Below, piece by piece: positions 24,078 through 34,223 of a stretch of DNA of 64,000 bases. A program made the position numbers and the translations under genes. Within the stretch, counting starts at the first letter, position 1, and every line of letters begins with the position of its first letter. Source of the DNA: Plantago ovata (Eukaryota; Streptophyta; Magnoliopsida; Lamiales; Plantaginaceae); assembly GCA_028274465.1 (NCBI GenBank), contig CM051456.1, forward strand, positions 63,412,753 through 63,476,752, given 5' to 3'. Under the pieces are notes generated by a model, which did not search any database, had not been told where the DNA came from, and saw only the letters and a program-made list of their open reading frames with translations.

Positions 24078-24779
24078 ATGTTCTATGGAGATGGAATTAC
24101 AAAGAACCATGTTGTCATGGTCATCAAGAAGCTGGAGGAGCTGTCTGCAACCGGCCAATGGAAGTGGCCCGATCATTGTGGAATGGCTTACAAGATGGTC
24201 CCGAATCACTTCAAAAGCCACGCCAATTGTAGCTACTCTTAAAGGCAGGTGGTTGAGTGCGTTGGATGCTTCATCGCAGGCATGAAGCTTCAAGTTGGTT
24301 GAAGAACGTGAAGGTGTTAAGTGGATTGCTGCTAGAACAAGTTTGAAGCTATTAGGCCAGTTTGGGTCATAGCGATTCAGGTAAACTCCTTCTATATATC
24401 TCACAGTATTTTTTATATGTAAAAACCAAATTCTTTTGTGATTTTAACTAACTGATATTGTATATGTGTGTATCACAGGCTGATCCGCATGTGCATGGTA
24501 TATGTACATGGGAGACCTATATGGGAGCCACTGAGCAGCATTTTCGATGTTGGTCGGAGTGGTACCCAAATCTGCTAGAGACGAAAGAACTTGTTCACAT
24601 CTCGTTGGACGAAGAAGAGCAGGTGCAGCATGAAGGTGCAGGCCATGCATTTGACTTGAACAAGCTCCCTGAAAGTGATGAGGAGGTAGAAGAAAGGACT
24701 GTCAACAAACCCGAGTTCAATGCCGGTTGTTGCAAGGATCCTTGCCCATGAGAAGACTAGTCCTCCGGAAAAAAGACCA
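24078..24779 (+). pseudogene. Array copy 8, truncated by assembly gap
   Basis: Type-y copy (GGAATTACAAAG, GTTCAATGC). It contains many single-base losses not seen elsewhere (for example near 24263, 24307, 24334, 24490, 24515 and 24549), mostly in short runs. They cluster towards the gap, so they probably reflect low consensus quality rather than biology. Confidence 0.65.
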
Positions 24780-24879
24780 NNNNNNNNNNNNNNNNNNNNN
24801 NNNNNNNNNNNNNNNNNNNNNNNNNNNNNNNNNNNNNNNNNNNNNNNNNNNNNNNNNNNNNNNNNNNNNNNNNNNNNNN
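24780..24879. other. Assembly gap (100 N)
   Basis: Exactly 100 N, the usual placeholder for a gap of unknown size. Left is array copy 8; right, after two bases, is the Sire-A 5' LTR. Confidence 0.99.
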
Positions 24880-24881
24880 AG

Positions 24882-26472
24882 TGTTAGGAAACTTGTAATT
24901 TTAATGAGCAATTAACCATGCTAAATTAAGGAAAGTCCAGTAACTAGTACTCTTAAGGTCCATAGGAATTTAGAATTTTAAGGACATTGTAAAAGAGGAA
25001 TGTTTGCTGAAGACTTAGATTAGGTGCTAGATAGGTTGGTTTTTAAAGCTTATGATGTATCTTGTTTTCTGAAAAGAAAATAACCTATTGAAGCATTTGC
25101 TGACGATTTACTTTGTTTTTACAAACAAACTATTGAAGCATTTAGAACCGCTCAGAATCTTGAAGATCTGAAGACTTCAAGAATTTGAAGATCTGAAGAC
25201 AAGAAGATTTCTGAAGACTGGTATCTACAAAGGCACATGTTGCTCAGAAAGTGGAAACTTCAGCAACAACATTGCATAAGTGAAAATCTGAAAGACAGAG
25301 TAGGTTGTGCTTGCTGAAACTGAGACTGACCACTTGCTGATGGAACATATGTGACCTCTTGCTGAAAGTACTTGTATTTTCGCTCCAATGTTACTGTTTG
25401 AATTCTATTCAAATAAGCATTAAATGCAAAGCTTGCACGCGAAGGACATGAAGACTAGAAGACAAACAAGGACGCTACTGAAAGTACAAAAGCAAGATAG
25501 TGATATCTTAAGGAACAAAAGACTTGGAATTTAAAATTCAAACGGCTCCTTATTTTCACTATAAATAGAGGTCATCCGGCAAAGAGTTGAAGTGTGTCAA
25601 CAACGTGATCAAACTCTCACTTGTGCTTAAACTCACATACCTTCAAACTCTGTATACAACCATTGATCCGTTCCAAGACTTAAAGCTTGAAAAAGCTACT
25701 TGTGAAGAAGTAGAATTTACACGACTAAGAAATTAGTTAAGTGTTCTTTCTTTCTTTCGAACAAGAACAAGTCTTGACACCAGAAACAATCAAACTTGTT
25801 TACTGCAAAGTATTCAAAAGTTTTGTTTCTTAGATTACTTGTTGTAACTGAATAAGTTATAATTAAGTTATCTCACCCTAAAACTCTCTAACTGAAAATA
25901 CACCCTTTCAGGCGTGATATTCAGGGGGAACCTAATCGATCATAGTTTTGCTGATTAAAAGTACCAAGTTTGGTGGAGAACAAGGTTGCGTTCTCTAGAT
26001 TAGGTTGGAGACGAAGCAAGTGTGCTTTGGTTTCTGTTTGAATCGCTCTAGATAAGTATTGTAAGGAACCTCAATCATATCTTAGTGGATTCAGTCCTAG
26101 AAAGGACAAAGTGGATTAGTTGAGAGATTACGCCACTCTCAGATACCACTATAAAAGTGTTTGTGTGATTTACTTACTGTATTTAGTTTTCAGCAAATCA
26201 TATCTATCTGTACACAGTCACTCACATCACTTGCTGAAACCTTCATTTACTGAAAAAAGCACTTATTGTATCAAAGACTTCCTCTCTCTGATTTTAAGTA
26301 TCAGCAAACTTAGTTACTGAAAAGTAACTTACGCTTGCTGAGAAAGTTAAGTATCAGCAAACTCATTACTGAAAAGTAATAAGCACTTGCTGAGAAAGTT
26401 TTAAACGACGAAAGTTTGAAAAGACTATTCACCCCCCCTCTAGTCTTTTCTTGTTGTTTAAAGGGACCAACA
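24882..26472 (+). repeat. Sire-A 5' LTR (1591 bp)
   Basis: It begins TGTTAGGAAAC and ends GGGACCAACA, followed by the primer site. TATAAATA lies at 25560. GAAGAT/GAAGAC word repeats occur at 25155-25215. GAAA-loop hairpins lie at 25065-25080, 26313-26328 and 26365-26380. It differs more from the Sire-B LTRs than those do from each other. Confidence 0.9.
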
Positions 26473-26474
26473 AG

Positions 26475-26486
26475 TGGTATCAGAGC
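26475..26486 (+). other. Sire-A primer-binding site
   Basis: TGGTATCAGAGC two bases inside the LTR, complementary to initiator-Met tRNA. Confidence 0.9.
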
Positions 26487-26584
26487 TGGAGGTTCTTTAA
26501 CCTTCAGCACTGAACCTAGATCCCCTTAGGAGCTTTCCGTAAATCACTCTCACTTGATCAGTTTGGTAGTGCTTTGCTGACAGG

Positions 26585-26695
26585 ATGTCTTTAGGAGATG
26601 CTCCCTTGCTGAAGCTGGAAAATTACGAAAAATGGCAAAACAACATGATGCTACATCCTGAGGCCATTAGTGATGAGATGGTTACTGTCATTAAT
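26585..26695 (+). pseudogene. Sire-A gag, first segment
   Basis: It starts MSLGDAPLLKLENYEKW, the same as Sire-B Gag, and is cut after about 37 codons by the Sire-B insertion. The last five bases (TTAAT) are the target duplication. Confidence 0.85.
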
Positions 26696-28334
26696 TGTTA
26701 GGAAACTTGTAATTTTGATGAGCAATTAACCATGCTAAATTAAGAACAGTCCAGTAACTAGTACTCTTAAGGTCCATAGGAATTTAGAATTTTAAGGACA
26801 TTGTAAAAGAGGAACGTTTGCTGATGACTTAGTTAGGTGTCAGATAAGTTATTTCTTTTGCGTATGATGTATTTTATTTTCTGAAAAGAAAATCTTATTG
26901 ATGCTTAGCTTTAATGAATCTTATTTTCTGAAAAGAAAATGACCTATTGAAGCATTTGCTGAAGATATATTTTGTTTATTACAAACAAATTATTGAAGCA
27001 AATAAGAAACCGGTCAGAATCTTGAAGACTTTTGAAGATCTGAAGATTTGAAGACTTGAAGACTTGAATACTTGAAGATTGCTGAAGACTGGTAAGGCAC
27101 GTGTTTACTCAGAAAGTGGAATGTTCAGCAACAGCATTGCATAAGTGAAAATCTGAAAGAAAGAGTAGGTTGTGCTTGCTGAAACTGAGACTGAACACTT
27201 GCTGATGAACATATGTGACCTCTTGCTGAATGTACGAGAATTTGCGCTCCAATGTTACTGTTTGAATTCTATTCAAATGTGCATTTAATGCAAAGCTTAC
27301 AAGCAAAGGACATGAAGACTAGAAGACAAACAAAGTCGTTGCTGAAAGTACAAAAGCAAGATAGTGACATGTTAAGGAACAAAAGCCTTAGGATTTGAAA
27401 TTCAAACGGCTCCTTACTTGCACTATAAATAGAGGTCATCCGGCAAAGAATTGAAGTGTGTCAACAACGTGATCAAACTCTGACTTGTGCTTAAAAACTC
27501 ACAAACCTTCAATCACTCTTACTGCCATTGATCCGTTCCAAGACTTAAAGCTTGAAAAAGCTACTTGTGAAGAAGTAGAACAAACTCAGCTAAGAAATTA
27601 GTTTAGTGTTCTTTCTTTCGAACAAGAACAAGTCTTGACACCAGAAACAATCAAACTTGTTTACTGCAAAGTATTCCAAGTTGTGTTTCTTAGATTACTT
27701 GTTGTAACTGAATAAGTTATAATTAAGTCATCTCACCCCAAAACTCTCTAACTGAAAATACACCCTTTCAGGCGTGATATTCAGGGGGAACTTAATCGAG
27801 CGTAGTTTTGCTGATTAAAAGTACCAAGTTTGGTGGAGAACAAGGTTGAGTTCTCTAGTTTAGGTTGGAGACAAAGCAAGTGTTCTTTGGTTTCTGTTGA
27901 ATCGCTTTAGATAGGAGATTGTAAGGAACCTCAATCATATCTTAGTGGATTCAGTCCTAGAAAGGACAAAGTGGATTAGTTGAGAGATTACACCACTCTC
28001 AGATACCACTATAAAAGCGTTTGTGTGATTTACTTACTGCATTTAGCTTTCAACAAATTATATCTGTTTTACACAGTCACTCACTTCACTTGCTGAAAAC
28101 TCTTTACTTGCTGAAAGAGCACTATTGTTTCAAAGACTTCCGCTCTCTGATTTCAAGTATCAGCAAACCAAGCTACTCTAAAGTAACTTTCGCTTGCTGA
28201 GAAAGTTAAGTATCAGCAACCTCATTACTGAAAAGTAATAAGTACTTGCTGAGAAAGTTTTTAAACGACGAAAGTTTGAAAAGACTATTCACCCCCCCCC
28301 CCTAGTCTTTTCTTGTTGTTTAAAGGGACCAACA
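26696..28334 (+). repeat. Sire-B 5' LTR (1639 bp)
   Basis: TGTTAGGAAAC to GGGACCAACA. TATAAATA is at 27424. A run of TTGAAGACT-like words spans about 27020-27085. GAAA-loop hairpins lie at 26876-26893, 26923-26940 and 28224-28239. A C-run sits near 28291-28303. Confidence 0.93.
27016..27086 (+). repeat. GAAGAC-type word repeats in Sire LTR U3
   Basis: About eight imperfect 9-10 bp repeats of TTGAAGACT or TTGAAGATT lie about 340 bp upstream of the LTR TATA box. The same block recurs at about 25155-25215 and 40530-40600, with different copy numbers. A transcriptional enhancer role is inference. Confidence 0.6.
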
Positions 28335-28336
28335 AG

Positions 28337-28348
28337 TGGTATCAGAGC
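28337..28348 (+). other. Sire-B primer-binding site
   Basis: TGGTATCAGAGC, initiator-Met type, two bases inside the LTR. Confidence 0.92.
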
Positions 28349-28446
28349 AGGAGGTTTTTTAGCCTTCTGCACTGAACCTAGATCCCCTTAAGTGCTTTCC
28401 GTAAATCACTCTCACTTGATCAGTTTGGTAGTGCTTTGCTGACAGG

Positions 28447-29532
28447 ATGTCTTTAGGAGATGCTCCCTTGCTGAAGCTGGAAAATTACGAGAAATGGCGA
28501 AACAACATGATGCTACATCTTGAGGCCATTAGTGATGAGATGGTAACCGTCATTAATGATGGACCTATCAAGATCACTAAGATTGAAAGGAGTTTCCCTC
28601 ACAAGACCACTGAAGCTGGGAAGGAAACCATCCTTGGCGAACCATCAGATACTGTTGTGCCAAAACCAAGAGAGGAATGGACTTCTGACGAAGCTAAGAG
28701 ATTCCGTCTTGATGGCCAAGCAAGAAACATCATCATCAGATCAACTCCGGATACCATACAGTGCAAACTGTGGGGTGCTAAGACTACAAAGGAAGCTTGG
28801 AAAATGGTTCAAGATCTTTGTGCTGGATCTGACAAGACCAAGGAAAACAAACTTGAAGTACTTAAATTAAAGTTTCAAAACTTTAAGCAAGGTGCTAACG
28901 AGTCACTGGAAGACTTGGACTTCAGATTCACAACTCTTGTTAGTGAAATGGCAGCGCTGGGTGTTGGAAATCTTTATTCAGATTCTGAGAAAGTGAAAAC
29001 TATCATCAGAAGTTTGAATCAAGAATGGATCCATACTCAGAATTTCTATTATAATCAAGGAATGCCTGACATTACACCAACAGAGTTGTTCTCTCATCTT
29101 GCTACTGTCAATTATGAGACAAAGCAAAGAGAAAATGTGTTTGCTGAAAAATCGCAAAACATTGCTCTTGCTGCAAAGTCGTCGTCTTCTGAAAAGAAGA
29201 ATGATAAGGAGCCTGCTGATGAAAATGCTTTAGTTGTTAAAAACATGAAGAAGTTCATCAGTAAGGAACTTGAAAGGCGAAAGGCAAAAGAGAAGCTGAA
29301 AAAGCATCTTGGTAACAACTACCATAAGTACATGAATGATACTAGCTCGCTGAACAAGCAAACTCAGCAAGCTACATCTTCAGAAGAACTAGCAGTTGGA
29401 AATGATCTATGTTTTTACTGCAAAAAGCCTGGACACTTCAAAGCTAATTGCCCTTTGCTGAAAGGCAAGTCTGCTGAAAAGAAGAAGAAGTTCAAAAGAG
29501 CTTTCATTGCTGAAGAAAAGAAGAAGCTTTAA
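28447..29532 (+). CDS. gag: Sire-B Gag, nucleocapsid-bearing part
   Basis: Begins MSLGDAPLLKLENYEKW at a good ATG 99 bp after the primer site. The middle is a UBN2-type capsid domain (KLWGAKTTKEAWKMV, then the LEDLDFRFTTLVSEM region). A Lys-rich stretch leads to the zinc knuckle CFYCKKPGHFKANC (C-x2-C-x4-H-x4-C, near residue 322). It packages element RNA in cytoplasmic particles. GCTGA words are unusually frequent in it. The Gag-Pol region continues downstream. Confidence 0.88.
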   Translation: MSLGDAPLLKLENYEKWRNNMMLHLEAISDEMVTVINDGPIKITKIERSFPHKTTEAGKETILGEPSDTVVPKPREEWTSDEAKRFRLDGQARNIIIRSTPDTIQCKLWGAKTTKEAWKMVQDLCAGSDKTKENKLEVLKLKFQNFKQGANESLEDLDFRFTTLVSEMAALGVGNLYSDSEKVKTIIRSLNQEWIHTQNFYYNQGMPDITPTELFSHLATVNYETKQRENVFAEKSQNIALAAKSSSSEKKNDKEPADENALVVKNMKKFISKELERRKAKEKLKKHLGNNYHKYMNDTSSLNKQTQQATSSEELAVGNDLCFYCKKPGHFKANCPLLKGKSAEKKKKFKRAFIAEEKKKL

Positions 29533-29547
29533 GCAAAAATCGATGCA

Positions 29548-30867
29548 TTGTGTATTGGTACAAGCTCAGAAGACATTGAGGATGAAAGTTCAGACACCGA
29601 CGATGAAGAAGCCACTCTAGACGTGGAGATTGGCAAAGAAGTGTGTGGAATAGCTATGGAAGCTTATCCAGATGTGTCGAACTACGAATTCTGCCTCATG
29701 GCCGGTCAGGTAAATAACTCTACCTCTGACTCAGAATCAGAAAGTGAAGACGAGATTGACCTTGACAAGATTCAAGGAGAAATCGAATGATTTGAGAAAA
29801 CTCTCAGCAAACAGCAAGAGAAACTTCAACTTGCTGAAACTCTGACCAAGCAAACTACTGAAAAGTATGTTTTGCTGAAGGAAGAGACAGAAGAAAAGGA
29901 TGCTGAAATAAGGCGTCTTAAGAAGTTGATTGCTGAGGCTGCAGAAAAAAATTCTCAAATGGCATTAGAATTGGAAGAGTATCAGTCCTCAATTCTAAAG
30001 TTACTTGCTGAAATCCAAGAGATGAAAAAGATGAAAATCAATTTCAAATCCTATGTGGAAGCAAGTAATACGCTGACTGAACTAAACTCTTACTTGAGAG
30101 ATCCATCTCAGAAAGAAGGTTTAGGAGCAACGTGTGAAGGTGATAACGTAGAAATCTTGAGAAAAGATAAATCACCTATCTCCTTTGTACGTGCTACTGA
30201 TAGTAGTCCACCAGTGATCTATCAGTTTGGTCAAACTAAGTTTGCTGAAACATGCAATCAAGTACCTATGACCATAAAGCCCGCTGTTGCTACTCAAAGT
30301 AACAAGACTTTAAAAGGAAAACAGGTTGCTGAGAAGCAAACTAGAAAGAAAAAGAATGCCGTGAAGCATTCCGCCAAACAAGTTGCTGAAAAGCAAGTTG
30401 TTAAGTCTAAAGGCAAGATTACCAAAAGTAATCAGAAGTCCTTTGCTGACAAACCTGAATCAAGTAAGGTTGCTGAAGCTAAAGCTCAGCATTCTCCAAA
30501 GAGTGGACTCGGTTTCAAAACCAAGCAAAGTCAACTCTTTCATGAGTATAAGCAAAGTCAGCAAAGATACTTCAAAGAGATGAAGAAAACCAAGCCTAAG
30601 AGTTCTGAAAAGACTCCCAATGCTAGGACTAGAAGGAACCTTGCTAGAAAAGAACTTACTGAAAAGTATGTTCAGCAAAAAGGTCAACAGAGCAAGACAC
30701 CACATCAGAAAGTGGATTTGACCAGCACGAGTCAAAAGTCTTTCAGCTCAAATCCTCCTAGTTCCTCAGCAAGTAGAAAACAAGTCAAAGTTGAAAAACT
30801 TCAGACTTGGGTTTCCACTGGACGCATTCTTGAACATGTTAATGGACATCCATCATTGGATAATTAA
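29548..30867 (+). pseudogene. Sire-B Gag-Pol linker, acidic then long coiled coil
   Basis: An acidic block (SSDTDDEE, then SESESEDEIDLD) precedes a long charged coiled coil (heptads around EEKDAEIRRLKKLIAEA). A Lys/Ser-rich basic tail with repeated KQVAEKQ words (about 30320-30410) follows. Sirevirus Gag regions are known to be long with coiled coils. No enzymatic motif is present. The region is interrupted, so it is given as one span. Confidence 0.7.
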
Positions 30868-30872
30868 CTTGT

Positions 30873-33800
30873 TTGCTCTTGATTGCATCCACGGAGACAA
30901 ACGATGCAATCTGGCACTTTGATAGTGGTTGTGGAAAGCACATGAAGGGCAACAAGAATAACCTTATAAACTATAGACGGTGGTCTAAAGGTCCAACAAT
31001 AAGGTTTGCTGGTGGAGGCTCCGGATCTACAAAAGGCTATGGTGATGTGAAGTTGGGATGCATAACCATTTCTGGAGTTCTTTATGTCAAAAATCTTAAG
31101 TTTAACCTTTTCAGCATGAGTCAATTTGCTGACAAAGGATACTTCATCGAAATTAAAAGTGATGAATGTAAACTTGTAGATTTTGAGACTAAAAAGGTTA
31201 TAATGATTGCAAGAAGATCAGGAGGCTTGTACACCGTTGATTGGTCTTCAGCAAACATTGAAAAATGCCTTGTCTCAGATCATGATTGCCTTGCTGAAAA
31301 AGCATGGTTATGGCATAAACGAACAAGTCATCTAAACTTCAAGACGCTGAATAAGCTGTCTAAAAAGGCATTTGTAGTTGGATTACCTAGGGTTACTTTT
31401 AAGAAGGATGGTGTTTGCAATGCATGTCAGCAAGGAAAGCAAACCAAATCTTCTTTCAAGAACAAGGCAGTACCGTCAACTACAAAACCTTTACAACTCT
31501 TACACATGGACTTGTTTGAATCTTCTTCAACAAGCTATGCTGGTAAGAAATATGGTCTAGTCGTGGTAGATGACTATTCAAGATTCACTTGGGTAGTGTT
31601 CATCAAGCACAAATCTGAAACCAAGACTGAAATACCGAACTTGCCGAATAAGCTTGAAGTCATGAAAAATGACAAGGTAAAAGTCATAAGGACAGACCAT
31701 GGTACTGAGTTTGTAAACCAGTACATAACTGAATATTGTACCTCCAAAGGTATTCAACATCAGTTATCCTCAGTAAGGACACCACAGCAAAACGGTGTTG
31801 CTGAACGGAAGAATCGTACCCTGAAAGAAGCCGCAAGAACAATGCTTGCTGACACTGAAATAAGTGAGGCTTACTGGGTTGAAGCGATTAATACCGCCTG
31901 CTATATTCAGAATAGATGTTTGATTACTAAGGAATACAACAAAACTCCTTATGAATTGTTTGTTGGTAGACCTCCTAACATCACTCATCTAAGAGTATTT
32001 GGTTGCAAGTGTTTCGTTCTTAACAATGGTAGAGAATACCTAAGAACATTTCAACCAAAGGCAGACGAAGCGATATTTCTTGGCTACTCCTTGCATAGTA
32101 AAGCTTATAGAGTTTACAACAAAAAGGCACAAAAGATTGAAGAATCTGTGCATGTTATATTCTACGAAAAGTCACTAGGTGTGCCTGCTGAAGAAGAAAT
32201 ATCAGAATGTATGAAAAAGCTAATCATACATGAGCAAAGAACTGAATCTAATGCTAGGCAAATTAAGTCAATTGAACTAAATGATGATTCTGACAATGAC
32301 TCTCCTCCCCCGAGTCATGACAAGATAAAAATAGTTCACGACAAAGAATTTCCAGCAAAAGATGCGGTTGCTCCGGAAGTTGCTGAAATTACGCAATCTC
32401 CAGTGCCTGCTGATGAAATACCTCAATCCAGCAATGCTGAACAAGCAGTTGCTGACGAACAAATCTCAGCAGAGATACAAATTCCCAGTAGTACTGAACA
32501 AGTACATACTGAAGAGTCACATGCTGATGAGCAAACATATCTTGATCCAACAAACAGGAAACCTGTTAATAAATGGATTAGAGATCATCCCTCTACGGAT
32601 ATGATTGGCGATATTAATAAACGCCAAGTGACTAGATCCAAAGCTACTCAAGGACTTGCTGAAGAAGCAACTGTCGTAGAAGTAGAACCTTTATTCTCTT
32701 GCTTTGTTTCAGAAATTGAACCTAAAACCACATAAGAAGCTTTGAAGCATTCTGAATGGATAAAGGCAATGCAAGAAGAATTGGATCAATTTGAAAGAAA
32801 CAAAGTCTGGAAACTTGTGCCACTTGCTAAAAATAAGAAAGCTATTGGTACAAAGTGGGTGTTCAGAAACAAGCTGAGCGAGTCTGGTGAAGTAACAAGA
32901 AACAAAGCACGCTTAGTTTCTCAAGGTTACTGTCAGACTGAAGGATTGGACTATGATGAGTCTTATGCTCCAGTTGCAAGATTGGATGCAATTAGGCTTT
33001 TCTTGGCCTTTGCTGCTCACAATGACTTCATTGTTTACCAAATGGATGTTAAGAGTGCATTCTTAAATGGTGAACTTGCTGAAGAAGTCTACGTAGAACA
33101 ACCCCCTGGCTTTCAACTTCCCTCAGGAATCAAGATGGTATACAAGCTTCAGAAAGCTGTATATGGTCTAAAGCAAGCACCAAGAGCATGGTATGACACC
33201 TTGGCTAAATTCTTGCTGGAAAATGGTTTCAAGAATGGTGAAGTTGACAAAACTCTTTTTACCATGAACCATGATGGTAAATTAATCTTAGTTCAAATTT
33301 ATGTGGATGACATAATTTTTGGATCTAAGGACAAGCAACTTTGTGATGATTTTGCCAAACTCATGACTAATAAGTTTGAAATGAGTATGATGGGAAAATT
33401 GAATTATTTCCTAGGGTTGCAAGTCAAGCAAGCAAAGTATGCGAAAGAAATGCTCATAAAGTTTAGGATCAAAGAGGATGAGAAACCTGAAAAGATCCCT
33501 ATGAGTGTTGGTACCAAATTGAGCTATACTAAAGAGGACAAAAGTGTTGAAGAACACAAGTATAGGAAGCTCATTGGTTCCTTGTTGTATCTAACAGCAA
33601 GTAGACCTGACATTCAGTATGCTGTTTGTGTGTGTGCAAGATTCCAATCTAATCCAAGAGAATCACACTACAAAAAGGCAATTAAAATACTGAAATATGT
33701 TAAAGGTACAGTCAATGTTGGATTATGGTATCCTAAAGATTCTGGACTTGAATTGGTTGGCTATTCTGATGCTGATCATGGTGGATCAACTCTTGATAGA

Positions 33801-34223
33801 AAAAGTACCTCTGGAACTTGTCAGTTTTTGGGTACTAGATTAATATCATGGTTCAGCAAGAAGCAAACGTGTGTCGCCAATTCATCTACTGAATTTGAAT
33901 ACATTGCAGCTGGTTGTTGCACAGCTCAAATCCTATGGATTCAACAACAATTAAGAGATTATGGTATTTCTGCAAAGAAAACACCAATCTTTTGTGATAA
34001 TACAAGTGCTATTGCAATTACGCAAAATCCTAAGTTTCACTCTAGGACCAAGCACATTGATATTAGACATCATTTCATTAGAGATCATGTGGAAAAAGGT
34101 GATATTGAGGTTGTGAAAGTAGGTACTGAAGATCAGCTTGCTGACATCTTTACCAAGCCCCTACCGGATAATAGGTTCGCAATGCTAAGGTATAACCTTG
34201 GATTGATTGAACTACCTCAATAA
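30873..34223 (+). pseudogene. pol: Sire-B pol: protease, integrase, reverse transcriptase, RNase H
   Basis: Protease motif DSGCGKHM begins at 30921. The integrase zinc region (WHKRTSHLN, then CNACQQGKQ) spans about 31311-31445. The integrase core follows with MDLFESSS, VVVDDYSRFTW, TDHGTEFVN (near 31695) and AERKNRTLKEA. A long acidic spacer follows (about 32270-32620). Reverse transcriptase has [27 protein letters not shown] and the catalytic YVDD at 33300-33311. RNase H has [20 protein letters not shown] and [10 protein letters not shown] (end near 34170). All Copia catalytic motifs are visible, but the region as a whole is not uninterrupted. Confidence 0.9.

Larger units (their letters stand above)
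13166..24779 (+). repeat. Tandem array of about 1.56 kb units, eight visible copies
   Basis: Units start at ATGTTCTATGG at 13166, 14724, 16273, 17833, 19404, 20963, 22519 and 24078, giving periods of 1558, 1549, 1560, 1571, 1559, 1556 and 1559 bp. Each unit holds most of the Myb/SANT-like gene (two exons, one 98-bp intron), its 3' region and about 770 bp of spacer, all head to tail. Copies differ by scattered substitutions and small indels. The array runs into a 100-N gap, so its true length is unknown. Confidence 0.95.

Noticed and set aside
13127-24404. Antisense ORFs repeated in each array unit (about 72-130 codons)
   Set aside because: They are mirror frames of the Myb/SANT-like exons; repetition follows from the tandem copies, not from selection.
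13166-24779. Array as rDNA, tRNA or CRISPR repeats
   Set aside because: The unit encodes protein-like exons with a GT-AG intron; it has no rRNA, tRNA or CRISPR repeat-spacer features.
24880-24884. Target duplication for Sire-A
   Set aside because: Only two bases precede the LTR before the N gap and the 3' end is outside the window.
26475-26486. TGGTATCAGAGC as part of a tRNA gene
   Set aside because: It is the primer-binding site next to an LTR; no cloverleaf surrounds it.
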